DNA from: Bacillota bacterium
Lineage (GTDB): Bacteria; Bacteroidota; Bacteroidia; Bacteroidales; Bacteroidaceae
Length of the DNA: 64,000 nucleotides
Assembly (NCBI GenBank): GCA_023664625.1
Contig: JAMPFD010000001.1
Span: 124,001-188,000, forward strand
Direction of reading: 5' to 3'
The notes under the pieces are model-generated. The model was not told the origin of the DNA. It made no database searches and saw only the letters and a list, made by a program, of their open reading frames with translations. Of this stretch, positions 1 to 9,704 are shown piece after piece (position 1 is the first letter of the stretch; the number at the start of each line of letters is the position of its first letter). Both the position numbers and the translations under genes were made by a program.

Positions 1-974
1 CCGACCTCACACTGACTCTCCAGACAAAGAAACTGTGCATGTACTTCTCCGACTGCCATCACTTTCTCGGCGAGATAGAGGTCCTTGACATCGGACTTTC
101 AGAAGAATGGATGCGGAGCACCTATTCTCCGTTTACCGTCATGGAACGTGAGAACATCATGTCCCTGCTAAGGAGGCGCAACGATTTCGCACATAAGGGT
201 ACAATGGGGCACGCCCTTGTCATTGCCGGCTCCTACGGCATGGCAGGCGCGGCAGTACTTGCCACAAAGGCGTGCCTGCGCTCCGGAGCAGGAAAAGTGA
301 CGGCACATATCCCTGACCGCAACTATGACATTATGCAGATTTCCGTCCCTGAGGCAATCGTCCATATCGACAAGGACGAATACTGCTTCTCCGAACCGGT
401 GGATTCCGACGGCTATAACGCCATAGCAATAGGTCCCGGCTTAGGACAGCGTGACACTACTGCGGTGGCTCTCATATCCCAGATAAAGCGTACCATGAAG
501 CCGATGGTCCTCGATGCCGATGCACTGAACATTCTCGGCTGCCGCAGAGCATGGCTGCAACAGCTCCCGCAGGGCGTGGTGCTCACTCCTCACCCCAAGG
601 AATTCGACCGTCTGGACGGCTCTGACAACAGCAGTGACTTCGAGCGTTTTGCCAAAGCACGAGAGATGGCCCAGCGACTGCAGGTCTATATCCTCCTGAA
701 AGGCCACTACTCCATGCTCTGCCAGCCTGACGGCTCGGTGATATTCAACTCCACGGGGAACAGCGGCATGGCGACAGCCGGCAGCGGTGACGTCCTGACC
801 GGCATCATAGTGGGACTCATGGCACGTGGCTATCCGCAGGCGGCGGCAGTGGCTACGGGAATGCACCTTCATGGTCTCGCCGGGGACATAGCCGCCATGG
901 AGAAAGGCCGTGAGAGCCTCATCGCAACAGACATCATAGAGGCTCTGCCAAAGGCATTCATGGCATTGGCTTAA
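1..974 (+). CDS. nnr: Bifunctional NAD(P)H-hydrate repair enzyme, 3' part (5' end outside window)
   Basis: The reading frame is open from base 3, with no start before the window edge, so the gene is truncated at its 5' end. The visible part begins at the end of the YjeF-N (epimerase) domain (…LEVLDIGLS-like segment at about 75-105) and continues through a complete ADP/ATP-dependent NAD(P)H-hydrate dehydratase (carbohydrate-kinase fold). Diagnostic motifs are GPGLGQ, the LDADALN motif and the AGSGDVLTGII anion-hole/catalytic motif near the C-terminus. The family repairs the hydrated cofactors NADHX and NADPHX. The next gene follows on the same strand within 70 bp, so cotranscription is likely. 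Confidence 0.93.
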   Translation, partial: DLTLTLQTKKLCMYFSDCHHFLGEIEVLDIGLSEEWMRSTYSPFTVMERENIMSLLRRRNDFAHKGTMGHALVIAGSYGMAGAAVLATKACLRSGAGKVTAHIPDRNYDIMQISVPEAIVHIDKDEYCFSEPVDSDGYNAIAIGPGLGQRDTTAVALISQIKRTMKPMVLDADALNILGCRRAWLQQLPQGVVLTPHPKEFDRLDGSDNSSDFERFAKAREMAQRLQVYILLKGHYSMLCQPDGSVIFNSTGNSGMATAGSGDVLTGIIVGLMARGYPQAAAVATGMHLHGLAGDIAAMEKGRESLIATDIIEALPKAFMALA

Positions 975-1042
975 GAGCCGGCGACAGGACATTGGCTTAT
1001 AAAAACCTTCAACATTCAATAAAAAAAAGAAATAATAAAAAA

Positions 1043-1939
1043 ATGGAAAAGAAACATTCTCTCCGGGAATGGCTGATAGCCGTACGCCCTTGGTCGTTCC
1101 CTGCTTCTGCCATGCCTGTCATGGTGACGCTTGCATATCTTTATTGGACAGGAACGGAACTGAACATGCTAAATGGCGTATGGGCACTTGCCAACATCAT
1201 AATATTCCATGCAGCAGGCAATACGTGGAGTGACTATTTCGACTACAGGAAAGGAGTTGATGCCCAAGACACCTACGGATCCCGTACCATGACGGACGGC
1301 ATGTTCCTCCCGGCTGAGATAAAGCGGCTTGCTGTCGGCTTGCTTGCAGTGGCAGTGGCAGGCGGGCTGATGCTGGCATTCCGCACCGGATGGCCGCTGG
1401 TATGGATCGGGCTGGGCGGCTTTGCGTGCACAGTCTTCTATCCGGTACTGAAATATAATGCCCTTGGCGACGTATGCATATTCTTTGCCTACGCCTTGCT
1501 GCCAATGCTCGGCACGGCATATGTCGCAGCCGGCGCAATTGACTTGACGGCAATGTGGACGGCTGTTCCCGTGGGACTGATAACCGTTGCCATCCTGCAT
1601 GCCAACAACTCGCGTGACGTGACGACGGATAAGCGGGCGCACATACATACCCTTGCCATGCTGGTCGGCAACCGCACATCCATAGTTCTCTATTGGGCGG
1701 AAGTGCTGCTGCCGTTTGTATGGGTAGCGTTCTGTGCCGCTACCGGTCTGTTCCCTCTATGGACCTTATTGGTACTCCCTGCACTTATTCCTGCCTCAGC
1801 GAACGTGCGCATGATGGCCGGCCTTACCGGCAAGGGCGGAGAGGCTGTCGCCGGACTTGACGAGGCAACGGCTAAACTGCAATTAGTCTTCGGGCTGCTG
1901 TTCACCGTATCGTTCCTGATAGCCGTATGGACAAGGTAA
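1043..1939 (+). CDS. menA: UbiA-family prenyltransferase, probable 1,4-dihydroxy-2-naphthoate prenyltransferase
   Basis: This is a polytopic membrane protein of about 298 aa. An Asp-rich first motif (NTWSDYFDYRKGVD) and a second motif (NNSRDVTTDKRA) match the two prenyl-diphosphate/Mg-binding sites of UbiA enzymes; the NNxRD form is typical of MenA. It would attach the polyprenyl tail in menaquinone synthesis. I chose the ATG at 1043 because MEKKHSLREW starts the conserved region. An in-frame ATG at 992 would add 17 lysine-rich residues. It overlaps the next gene by 13 bp. Substrate assignment is by motif only; another UbiA substrate is possible. Confidence 0.82.
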   Translation: MEKKHSLREWLIAVRPWSFPASAMPVMVTLAYLYWTGTELNMLNGVWALANIIIFHAAGNTWSDYFDYRKGVDAQDTYGSRTMTDGMFLPAEIKRLAVGLLAVAVAGGLMLAFRTGWPLVWIGLGGFACTVFYPVLKYNALGDVCIFFAYALLPMLGTAYVAAGAIDLTAMWTAVPVGLITVAILHANNSRDVTTDKRAHIHTLAMLVGNRTSIVLYWAEVLLPFVWVAFCAATGLFPLWTLLVLPALIPASANVRMMAGLTGKGGEAVAGLDEATAKLQLVFGLLFTVSFLIAVWTR

Positions 1940-2550
1940 GCCGCATATGGTTCTCACTCGGGCTGGCCGCTGTGCTGTGGACGATAATGTTCTCCCCATG
2001 GACGGCTCCGCACGTTGATTTTTGGCTGATGATGTCCGCCTCGGCATGTATGCTGACCGTCTGTGCGTCATGCTTCAGTTCAGGCTGGCGTGAACGGGTG
2101 GAAGTTTCCAGGACAAACATCGGGCTGGGCTTGGGCATTGCCGCCCTACTTTGGGTGTTCTTCTGGACCGGGGACAAGCTGTCCTCATGGATGTTCGACT
2201 TCGCACGGCCGCAGGTCGAGATGATTTACGGCATGAAGGACGGCTATCCCTCCTGGCTGCTGTCAGTGCTTCTGCTATGCCTCATAGGTCCCGCCGAGGA
2301 AATATTCTGGCGCGGCTATGTGCAGCACACACTTTCAGAGTATTGGAATCCGAATGCCGGCTTTATCTTCACCACAGCCTGCTATACGCTGGTGCATGCC
2401 GGCTCGCTTAACTTCATGCTGCTGATGGCTGCCATGGTGGCAGGCGTGGTATGGGGCACGCTCTACCGTCTGTTCCCCGACCGCCTGGCAGCACTAATCA
2501 TTTCACATGCACTTTGGGACGCGGCAGTGTTTGTATGGTTCCCTATATGA
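1927..2550 (+). CDS. CPBP family intramembrane metalloprotease
   Basis: A 207-aa protein with several hydrophobic segments and the three hallmark motifs of the CPBP (Abi/Rce1-like) family. These are EEIFWRGY (EExxxR) around residue 120, FTTACYTLVHAG (FxxxH-type) around 145, and SHALWDA (HxxxD) near the C-terminus. It is a membrane glutamic or metallo-type protease of unknown substrate. It overlaps the prenyltransferase gene by 13 bp, so it is translationally coupled, and it is followed by a strong terminator hairpin. Confidence 0.85.
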   Translation: MDKVSRIWFSLGLAAVLWTIMFSPWTAPHVDFWLMMSASACMLTVCASCFSSGWRERVEVSRTNIGLGLGIAALLWVFFWTGDKLSSWMFDFARPQVEMIYGMKDGYPSWLLSVLLLCLIGPAEEIFWRGYVQHTLSEYWNPNAGFIFTTACYTLVHAGSLNFMLLMAAMVAGVVWGTLYRLFPDRLAALIISHALWDAAVFVWFPI

Positions 2551-2935
2551 CATTAAGCATCTGCTCCGGAACAGTCTCCTGTCCGTCAGACCGAGGATTT
2601 TCCGGTGTTGAGTTGTCTTACATAAACATAATCATAAAAAGCACCCCAAAAGTTTTTTGTCTAACTTTTGGGGTGCAGTTCATTTTTTTCAGACACGTCC
2701 TCATTTGTATTATGGAGCCAAATTGAACAAATCCCAACATCTGCCGTCTGAGAGCATCGTACACGGGAACTCCTGATGCATGGCTAAAAGATCCATAGCG
2801 GGTGTCACCATTTTGCCCTGACGATGTCAGGCCGGCTGAATCAAATATTTACCAGCTCACGGCAGCCCTGCATCATCAGGAATCAACCGCCATGGGAAAT
2901 ATACAAGAAACATGGAGCACCCCCTATATCAGGAC
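2551..2935. other. Noncoding gap between convergent genes
   Basis: This 385-bp stretch lies between the + strand CPBP gene and the - strand LytTR regulator. It contains the hairpin at 2641-2676. Short open frames here overlap each other and show no codon signature or recognisable product, so I call no gene. Confidence 0.6.
2641..2676. terminator. Bidirectional hairpin terminator
   Basis: A perfect 14-bp stem (gcaccccaaaagtt / aacttttggggtgc) with an 8-nt loop. It is flanked by a T-run on the right of the + strand and by ctttttatg on the - strand, so it can end both convergent operons. The arm sequence also resembles the terminal bases of some IS elements, but no transposase is present. Confidence 0.8.
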
Positions 2936-3661
2936 TTACGGAATGGAGCGTTGCCGGATATACTCCAGTACAATGTCCTTATTGCTTTCAGCGATGGGAA
3001 TATAATTCTGCCCGAAGACAATGCGCCCGCGTTCAAGTACCTCAATCTTGTCCATCTGCACTATGTAGGAACGGTGGATTCTCACGAAGCGCGGCGAAGG
3101 CAGATATTCCTCGAGGGCTTTCATGCTCATCAGGGAGAGGACAGCCTTCGGTTGTCCTTCCTGGTAGATCTTCACATAATCCTTGAGTCCCTCAATATAG
3201 AGTATGTCTTTCAGACTGACACGGACCGTGCGGTACTCGCTCTTGACATAAAAACAGTCCGGTATCCGAGTAAGAGAAGCGTCAGGCATTTTTCCCCTGC
3301 ACAGCCGGAACCACTGCCGTGCTTTGTCCGCAGCTTCCATGAAGTCCTTATAACTTACGGGCTTCAGCAGATAGTCCAAGGCATTTGTCCTGTATCCCTC
3401 CACTGCATATTGGCTGAACGCCGTCGTGAAGACAATCCTTGTCTCCGGGTCAACTGACTTTGCAAACTCCATGCCCGACAGGTCCGGCATCTGTATGTCA
3501 AGGAAAAGGAGGTCTACTGCTTCTTCCGAAAGATGCTGCATGGCAGTTATGGCACTGTTATAGCGCCCGACCAACTGCATGAAGTCCGTTTTAAGAATAT
3601 AGCTCTCAAGCAGGTCAAGGGCCAGAGGCTCGTCATCAATGATTGCACATCTTAGTTTCAT
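2936..3661 (-). CDS. LytTR-family DNA-binding response regulator
   Basis: A 241-aa protein. Residues 1-115 form a receiver domain with the acidic pocket DDE near the N-terminus, the phospho-acceptor Asp in LLFLDIQMPDLSG (about residue 54) and a conserved Lys in LLKPV. Residues 140-241 form a LytTR DNA-binding domain (YFVKSEYRTV…, FVRIHRSYIV). It overlaps the kinase gene upstream by 4 bp (ATGA), so the two form a coupled LytS/LytR-type pair. It is the last gene of the efflux operon. Confidence 0.93.
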   Translation of the reverse strand: MKLRCAIIDDEPLALDLLESYILKTDFMQLVGRYNSAITAMQHLSEEAVDLLFLDIQMPDLSGMEFAKSVDPETRIVFTTAFSQYAVEGYRTNALDYLLKPVSYKDFMEAADKARQWFRLCRGKMPDASLTRIPDCFYVKSEYRTVRVSLKDILYIEGLKDYVKIYQEGQPKAVLSLMSMKALEEYLPSPRFVRIHRSYIVQMDKIEVLERGRIVFGQNYIPIAESNKDIVLEYIRQRSIP

Positions 3662-4743
3662 AGGAATTGCTTTTGAGGATTAGTTTCTATTTCCAGAACG
3701 GAGCGGTAAATCTTTCCGGAGCCATCAACACCTTTTGTCCACTGGTATTTCCCGGGATAGATGATATCAAGACGTTGCTGAACCTGTTTCAGTCCTATGC
3801 CGCTGCCGCTTCTGTCTGACCGGCTTTTGGGATAGTTGCTGTTTTCAAGACGTAAACGCAAGACGCTCTCCGAAACCGTATCAACGGTAAGATGGATAAA
3901 CGAGGGTGCGTCCGTCCGTATCCCGTGTTTGAAAGCATTTTCTATCAGAGATATATACAGCAACGGAGCAATATTAAGCGAGTGCCTCTCCGGAAGACGT
4001 TTCTCAAAAGTGATTTCAACCTGCTCAGGAAGACGGATTTTCATCAGGCGGATATAATTTTCAAGGAAGTCAATCTCCTGGGCAAGCGGAACGTAAGGGT
4101 TCTGATTGTCATAGAGCACATGACGCAAAAGCTTGCCCAGGTCCAGCACGGCTTCCTGTGCTTTCTCCGTATTGAACTGTATGAGTGCATATATATTGTT
4201 CAATGTGTTGAGCAGGAAATGTGGATTAATCTGATTGCGGAGGTTTTTAAGTTCAGCCTCACTACGCCCCAGTTCAGCCTCCTTTCGGGCGGTCTCTGCC
4301 TTGCGCCACTCCTTGCTGGTGCGTGTTGTCGTCGCCATGATGATGCAAAGAGTCTGCATGACAAGATCCCGCATAATGAAAAACATACGCGGAGGCGGCG
4401 TGCAATGCCGTCCGTAAATCACTGGCGGCGGGGTTGTCTGTCCTACAATGCGGATAAGATATTCCCAATATGCCATGACCATGCATCCAAAGAGGCAGAG
4501 CATGATGTTAAAGAGAACAAAGCTTCTTGTCTTCCCTTTAAGGTAGAATTTCGGGACCCATAGCAGGTAATTGACGTAAAAGACAACGAGCGCACTTACC
4601 GGCCCGTTAAGACGGCGGACAATCTCCGTCCATCTGATGCCCGAATTACGGTCGGCAAGGATGAAAGGCAGACCTAACAGAAAAGCCCATCCTACGGTAT
4701 GGATGAGCAATTCTGTATAACGTTCTATATTCTTTTGCTTCAT
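3658..4743 (-). CDS. LytS/YehU-like sensor histidine kinase
   Basis: A 361-aa protein with about four N-terminal transmembrane helices (residues 12-150), a short coiled coil rich in Glu and Ala, then the His_kinase (PF06580) block NQINPHFLLNTLNNIY with the phospho-accepting His. A C-terminal HATPase region follows (NAFKHGI N-box, GSGIGLKQVQQRL G-box). It partners with the response regulator immediately downstream. Its place behind a MacAB-TolC set suggests it senses export substrates or envelope stress; that is inference. Confidence 0.92.
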   Translation of the reverse strand: MKQKNIERYTELLIHTVGWAFLLGLPFILADRNSGIRWTEIVRRLNGPVSALVVFYVNYLLWVPKFYLKGKTRSFVLFNIMLCLFGCMVMAYWEYLIRIVGQTTPPPVIYGRHCTPPPRMFFIMRDLVMQTLCIIMATTTRTSKEWRKAETARKEAELGRSEAELKNLRNQINPHFLLNTLNNIYALIQFNTEKAQEAVLDLGKLLRHVLYDNQNPYVPLAQEIDFLENYIRLMKIRLPEQVEITFEKRLPERHSLNIAPLLYISLIENAFKHGIRTDAPSFIHLTVDTVSESVLRLRLENSNYPKSRSDRSGSGIGLKQVQQRLDIIYPGKYQWTKGVDGSGKIYRSVLEIETNPQKQFL

Positions 4744-4759
4744 AAGAACCGGATATGCT

Positions 4760-5980
4760 TTATTCGTAGCGGATAGCTTCTATAGGATCCATCATGGCAG
4801 CCTTGCGCGCAGGGAAATAGCCGAAGCCGACACCTATGATGGTACATACGACAAAGCTGACCACAATGCTCCACATTGGGATGGAGGTCGGGAGATTGAA
4901 TATTCCGCTGCATATCATTGTCCCTGCATATCCCACACATATTCCCAGTACACCTCCCGTTATGCTTATCATGATCGACTCTATGAGGAACTGGTTGCTT
5001 ATGTCTATGCCACGCGCACCGACGGACATACGGAGCCCGATTTCCTTCGTCCGCTCTGTGACAGAGACAAGCATGATGTTCATGATGCCTATACCGGCGA
5101 CAAGCAGTGAGAAGGCTGCCGCCACGACAAGTATGACCGTTATGGTGTCCATAGTGGAACTCATGGTCTCCATCATTTCCTGCTGGGAACGAATAGTGAA
5201 ATCATCATCGGCATCGTCCTTCAGCTTATGGTTCGTACGCAATATGGATGTCAGTTCTGCAATGGCATCTTCCGTCATCTCTTCCGTAACGGCTGAGCAG
5301 TTGATGCTGCCAAGATAGGTCTGAGCCTGAATGCGCTTCATCACGGTGGTATACGGAGCGATGATAAGATTGTCCTGATCCATTCCGAAACTGTTGTATC
5401 CCTTCGACTTCAGCACACCTGCCACACGGAAAGGGATTGACTTGAAACGTATGGTCTTCCCTACAGGATCAGCTCCGTTGGGGAACAGCTCGTCAGCAAC
5501 GGTCTTGCCTATGACGCACACCTTTGCACTTTTCTTGATGTCTTCATCCGTGAACATGTCCCCGTCCTCCACTGTCCATTGCTTTATGCCGAGATAGTCC
5601 GTGCTTTCTCCGTAGATAGACGTGGAGGTGTTATTAGCACCGTATATGCACTGTCCTGAGGCTGAAACCTCCGGACTGACGTAAGTGACGAACTTCGCTT
5701 CGTCCATGATTGACTGATAATCCTCAATCTTCAATGTCTGCATTGCACTCGGGTCCTGACGCACACCGCCACGCATGTCGGCACCGGGGCGTATCATGAT
5801 GATGTTGGTGCCCATCTGTGATATATTCTTTCGTACACTTTCCTTCGAGCCTTGCCCTATAGCCATCATTATGATGACAGCCGCCACGCCGATAATGATA
5901 CCCAGCATGGAGAGGAACGAGCGGAACTTGTTGTTGGCAATGGCTCTGAGCGCAACCTTTATGAGATTGGTAAAATTCAT
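4760..5980 (-). CDS. MacB-like ABC transporter permease (FtsX family)
   Basis: About 406 aa. It has one N-terminal transmembrane helix (FRSFLSMLGIIIGVAAVIIMMAIG), a large periplasmic MacB_PCD domain (about residues 50-270), and three C-terminal helices with the FtsX signature (ERTKEIGLRMSVGAR). The ATG at 5980 (MNFTNLIKVALRAI) is preferred over a TTG three codons upstream. The ATPase is encoded separately 11 bp upstream, so this is the split form of MacB. It acts in the inner membrane with MacA and TolC. Confidence 0.92.
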   Translation of the reverse strand: MNFTNLIKVALRAIANNKFRSFLSMLGIIIGVAAVIIMMAIGQGSKESVRKNISQMGTNIIMIRPGADMRGGVRQDPSAMQTLKIEDYQSIMDEAKFVTYVSPEVSASGQCIYGANNTSTSIYGESTDYLGIKQWTVEDGDMFTDEDIKKSAKVCVIGKTVADELFPNGADPVGKTIRFKSIPFRVAGVLKSKGYNSFGMDQDNLIIAPYTTVMKRIQAQTYLGSINCSAVTEEMTEDAIAELTSILRTNHKLKDDADDDFTIRSQQEMMETMSSTMDTITVILVVAAAFSLLVAGIGIMNIMLVSVTERTKEIGLRMSVGARGIDISNQFLIESIMISITGGVLGICVGYAGTMICSGIFNLPTSIPMWSIVVSFVVCTIIGVGFGYFPARKAAMMDPIEAIRYE

Positions 5981-5991
5981 GATTGTCAAGT

Positions 5992-6750
5992 TTAGTCATC
6001 CTGAGGCAAAGGCAGCTGTGCCAATGCTTCTGCCGCAGACAGGATGTTTTCGTTTATTACGTCTTCACGGATTTTGCCGTCACGCAGCACAATGTTGCGG
6101 CTGCTGTACTGTGCAATCTCCGGATTGTGTGTCACAAAGATAATGGTACGTCCCTCCGCATAAAGCTTTTGGAACAGTACAAGAACCTCAAAACTGGTGC
6201 GGGTGTCAAGATTTCCGGTCGCCTCATCAGCAAGAATCACTGCCGGGTTGTTGACCAAGGCGCGGGCAATGGCGACACGCTGCATCTGTCCTCCCGACAT
6301 CTGGTTGCTCTTATGGTCCAGACGGTTGCCGAGTCCGACGGCTTCAAGGGCGGCAACGGCTGCCTCACGGCGTTGACCGGCATTATATGCACTGTTGTAC
6401 ATCAAAGGCAACTCGACATTCTCCACTGCCGTTGTCTTCGCAAGAAGATTATAATTTTGGAAGACAAAGCCTATCTTCCTGTTGCGCAACCGTGCACGCT
6501 GGGACTTGGACATGGTGCGGACAGGAATACCGTCAAGGTAATACTCGCCGCTCGTCGGTGTGTCCAGACAGCCCAGCTGGTTCAACAGAGTGGATTTGCC
6601 GGAGCCGGAAGTGCCCATGATGGTGACGAACTCTCCTTCATGGATCCTGAAGGAGACTCCCCGCAGTGCATGGACGGTTTCCGAGCCGACGATAAAATCG
6701 CGCTTTACATTATCCAGTTCTATGACTACTTTTGTCTTATTGTTTTCCAT
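5992..6750 (-). CDS. MacB-like ABC transporter ATPase
   Basis: 252 aa of the LolD/MacB subfamily. Walker A is GTSGSGKST (about residues 46-54), followed by a Q-loop (FQNYNLL), the ABC signature [15 protein letters not shown], Walker [13 protein letters not shown], and the H-switch in FVTHNPE. The ATG at 6750 starts the domain; an upstream GTG would add three residues. It is placed between the membrane-fusion protein and permease genes. Confidence 0.94.
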   Translation of the reverse strand: MENNKTKVVIELDNVKRDFIVGSETVHALRGVSFRIHEGEFVTIMGTSGSGKSTLLNQLGCLDTPTSGEYYLDGIPVRTMSKSQRARLRNRKIGFVFQNYNLLAKTTAVENVELPLMYNSAYNAGQRREAAVAALEAVGLGNRLDHKSNQMSGGQMQRVAIARALVNNPAVILADEATGNLDTRTSFEVLVLFQKLYAEGRTIIFVTHNPEIAQYSSRNIVLRDGKIREDVINENILSAAEALAQLPLPQDD

Positions 6751-6762
6751 CGCCGGCACAAT

Positions 6763-7947
6763 TTATTTCTTATTCTTGTTCTTTCCCGGAGGTCCCGGCA
6801 TGAACGGATTGCTGTTGTCCTGGCTCTCTTCCTCCCGACCTGCCGCACCGGTGATGTTGAAATCTGTGACAATGACAGCCCCGGCTTTAAGTCCGCTGAC
6901 TATCTCTGTCAGTGTCCCGTTGGTGGTTCCTGTCTTTACAGGGACGGCCTTGAGGTTCTTTCCCTCCATAACCCAGACCTTGTCCTTGCCCTGGCAGTCG
7001 ACTATCTTCTCGTCTTTCCCCATCAAGTTTTCATTTGGAGTGAAGCGCAGTGCCTTGGCTGGTACTGAAAGGGCGTTCTTCTTCTCCATTGTATAGATAG
7101 TGACGTTGGCGGTCAGCCCCGGTTTCAGTTTCAAGTCATTGTTCGGTGCTGAGATTACGACCTCGTAGGTTACGACATTGCTCTCCGTAGTGGCTTCCTG
7201 ACGGACCTGGGTAACCTTTCCGCTGAACGTGTCATTGGGGTAAGCATCCACTGTGAATGTCACGCGCTGCCCTTCCCGTACCTCACCGATATCGGCTTCG
7301 TCAATATCAGCGATGACACGCATGTCCGTAAGGTCCTGTGCTATGGTGAAAAGAGTCGGTGTGCTGAAACTGGCGGCTACGGTCTGGCCTTCCTCAACAG
7401 CCTTGCTCAGTACCACTCCGTCGATAGGTGACGTGATGGTGGCATAGCCCAGGTTTGTCTCTGCCTTGGCCACGGAATTGAGAGAGGTCTGATAGTTTTC
7501 CTTTGCCTTTATGTAGGCAAGGCGCGCACTCTCAAAATCATTGTCGCTGATAAGTCCCTTGTCATGCATGACCTTATAACGGCCATAATTGCTCTTCTGG
7601 TAATTCATCTCACTTCTGGCACTGGCACAGTTGCTCTTGGCCGTGCTCAGCTCGCTGAGCAGATTGGTCTTGTCAAGTTCAGCTATGACCTGCCCCTTGG
7701 TGACCACACTGTTGTAGTCCACGAAAATCTTGCTCACGATACCTGACACCTGTGTACCGACTTCCACGGAAGTCACCGGCTCTATACTTCCCGTGGCGGT
7801 TATACTGCTGCTGATGTCATTATGTCCCACTGTCGCTGTCTCATAGGAAGCCTTCGGTTCCTTATTGCCTTTCGCAAAGAACCGGATGCCGGCCCATGCC
7901 ACAAGGAGGATTATGACTCCGATAACGATGTTCCTTTTGCTGTTCAT
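6763..7947 (-). CDS. MacA-like periplasmic adaptor (membrane fusion) protein
   Basis: 394 aa with an N-terminal membrane anchor (about residues 8-25), a biotinyl/lipoyl-like hairpin (TQVSGIVSKIFVDYNSVVTKGQVIAELD), an alpha-helical hairpin (about 95-165), the second lipoyl half (ATITSPIDGVVLSKAVEEGQTV) and beta-barrel/MP domains. The C-terminus is Lys/Asn/Pro-rich. It links the MacB transporter to TolC. It is 12 bp upstream of the ATPase gene. Confidence 0.93.
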   Translation of the reverse strand: MNSKRNIVIGVIILLVAWAGIRFFAKGNKEPKASYETATVGHNDISSSITATGSIEPVTSVEVGTQVSGIVSKIFVDYNSVVTKGQVIAELDKTNLLSELSTAKSNCASARSEMNYQKSNYGRYKVMHDKGLISDNDFESARLAYIKAKENYQTSLNSVAKAETNLGYATITSPIDGVVLSKAVEEGQTVAASFSTPTLFTIAQDLTDMRVIADIDEADIGEVREGQRVTFTVDAYPNDTFSGKVTQVRQEATTESNVVTYEVVISAPNNDLKLKPGLTANVTIYTMEKKNALSVPAKALRFTPNENLMGKDEKIVDCQGKDKVWVMEGKNLKAVPVKTGTTNGTLTEIVSGLKAGAVIVTDFNITGAAGREEESQDNSNPFMPGPPGKNKNKK

Positions 7948-7968
7948 ATATATGATTGTTTTTTGTAT

Positions 7969-9321
7969 TTACAGATTAATACTTTCGCCTGCATAGAACT
8001 TAAGAAGCTGTTCGTTGAGGATAAACGTATATTTGCTTTGCAGCTTGCTTTGCCTGGCAGACTGCAAATTGTTCTTGCCGTCCATCAGCTCAACAAGGTT
8101 CTTAAGTCCGAGATTGAACTGTTCGCTAACCAGTTCAAAACTTGCCTGCATGCTTTCCGTGTTTGTACAGGCTGAGCGGAACTGCTGCCAGGCATTGACG
8201 GCGTTCAGCCAATAGCCTTCAATGCTGTTGTACAGCTGCTTCTGCCGGTCCTGAATCTCCAGCTCCGAGGTCTGACGTTGCAGGACAGCTTTTTCCACTG
8301 CACTTCTGTTCCTGCGGTTGTTGAGAATCGGGACACTGACACTGACTCCCACCGTATTGTTCCAATTGTGCTTCCACTGCCGGGCAAGAGAAACATCACT
8401 GCCGCTGTAGTTACTGGTGCCTATGCCTGCATTAAGGCTGACATTCGGCATCCTGCCGGCTTTGGCGATGGCAATGTCCAAATCGGCGGCATCCTTGCCG
8501 AGCTGGCTGTTCCTTATTTCCGGACGTGTCGTCAGGGCCGCGGCATACACATCCTGCACCGAGGGCAGAAGGCAGAAGGCCTGTTCGTCAGAGACATCGA
8601 TGGAAGCAACATCGAAAGCCTCCGTTTCTGTAAGTTCCAACAACTGCTTCAGCTCCATCTTATAGCGGGCAACCTGAGTCTTCGCATTTACCAAATTGTA
8701 CTCGTCATTGGCAACCTGCGCCTCCAGTTGGGCAAGATCAGTCTTGCTAAGATGACCTATCTTCACCATCTCCGCAGCACGGTCACGCTGTGCCTTGCTC
8801 ACGGCAAGTGTGTTCTCGTTCACCGTTACAGACTCCTTGGCGTAAAGAATCTGCACATAATTCTGCACTATCTGCTCCTGAATGGTGTTTGCCGTGGCAG
8901 CCGTCTCCAGTTCAGCCTGCTCTATCTGCAGCTGAGCCTGCTCTATATTCTTCTTGCGCTGACCGCCGTTCCATACAAGCCACGACGCATTCAGTCCATA
9001 ATTGCCGTTATAGTTTGTCTTGCTCTGGGAACTGCTGGCTGTCATGTTTCCAGTTCCGTCAGACACCACATTCATGGAATTTTCTGTCCACGGGCGGTTT
9101 GTCACGCTCTGATTCGTACTGAAAGTAAGGCTCGGGAAGAGCTGGGCCTTGGCCGTAAGCAAGTCTGTCCGGGCCTCCTTTATGGAAATGCGGCTTTTCT
9201 GCAGACTTATATTATGCTCCATTGCATAATCCATGCAACGTTGCAGAGTCCATGTTTCTCCCCATGTAGACAGACCTAAAAGAATCAGTGTGGATAGAAT
9301 AAGTGCTCGTTTTTGTTTCAT
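7969..9321 (-). CDS. TolC-family outer membrane efflux protein
   Basis: About 450 aa. It starts with a signal peptide (MKQKRALILSTLILLGLSTWG) followed by two OEP repeats made of long helices (residues about 30-220 and 240-440). The ATG at 9321 is chosen over an upstream TTG at 9333. It is the first gene of the operon. It would form the outer-membrane channel for the downstream MacAB pump; a typical export cargo is a macrolide, peptide or toxin, but none can be deduced here. Confidence 0.92.
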   Translation of the reverse strand: MKQKRALILSTLILLGLSTWGETWTLQRCMDYAMEHNISLQKSRISIKEARTDLLTAKAQLFPSLTFSTNQSVTNRPWTENSMNVVSDGTGNMTASSSQSKTNYNGNYGLNASWLVWNGGQRKKNIEQAQLQIEQAELETAATANTIQEQIVQNYVQILYAKESVTVNENTLAVSKAQRDRAAEMVKIGHLSKTDLAQLEAQVANDEYNLVNAKTQVARYKMELKQLLELTETEAFDVASIDVSDEQAFCLLPSVQDVYAAALTTRPEIRNSQLGKDAADLDIAIAKAGRMPNVSLNAGIGTSNYSGSDVSLARQWKHNWNNTVGVSVSVPILNNRRNRSAVEKAVLQRQTSELEIQDRQKQLYNSIEGYWLNAVNAWQQFRSACTNTESMQASFELVSEQFNLGLKNLVELMDGKNNLQSARQSKLQSKYTFILNEQLLKFYAGESINL

Positions 9322-9353
9322 ATCTCCAAACAATTAGAATTGATTTTCCGAAG

Positions 9354-9385
9354 CAAAAGTATCAAAATAAAACGAAACGCACAAA
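9354..9385 (-). promoter_or_regulatory. Promoter of the tolC-macAB-lytSR operon
   Basis: Read on the - strand: TTTG at 9382-9385, a 20-nt spacer, then TACTTTTG at 9354-9361. This matches the Bacteroidota consensus TTTG / 19-21 nt / TAnnTTTG. It lies 33 bp upstream of the ATG of the tolC-like gene. Confidence 0.75.
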
Positions 9386-9456
9386 AATATTAGACCTTTT
9401 GTATGTTTTTCCCGACAAAAACGGACATTTGTCCGATTAGTCTTCTTGAAGAAAAA

Positions 9457-9490
9457 GCCGTTTTTCACCGGGAAAAGGATGAAAAACGGC
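9457..9490 (-). terminator. Hairpin terminator of the helicase operon
   Basis: An 11-bp stem (gccgtttttca / tgaaaaacggc) with a 12-nt loop, followed on the - strand by TTTTTC. It is about 215 nt past the helicase stop codon. Confidence 0.6.
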
Positions 9491-9704
9491 AGGAACAGAT
9501 GCCCGGAGCGTTTGCAGGATTGCATGAAATGCCGGCCATGTCAATTTTTCTTGCATTCAAAAAAGGGCATATAAAGAAATGAACGTCACCCGACATTGCA
9601 AGAAAAAATCAACCGGCAGACTCACTGTCCATGCTCTATTGCGGCACAAAAAAACAGTCAAGTACACATGTGTTCCCTGAAGATGATGCGGCTTTCCCTC
9701 ACCA

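Larger units (their letters stand above)
9322..9704. other. Intergenic region between helicase and efflux operon
   Basis: 383 bp containing the efflux operon promoter and a terminator hairpin for the upstream helicase gene. No coding signal is evident in the remainder. Confidence 0.6.

Noticed and set aside
2641..2676. Hairpin arms as an IS element end
   Set aside because: No transposase, second end or target duplication is visible; a terminator between convergent genes explains it.
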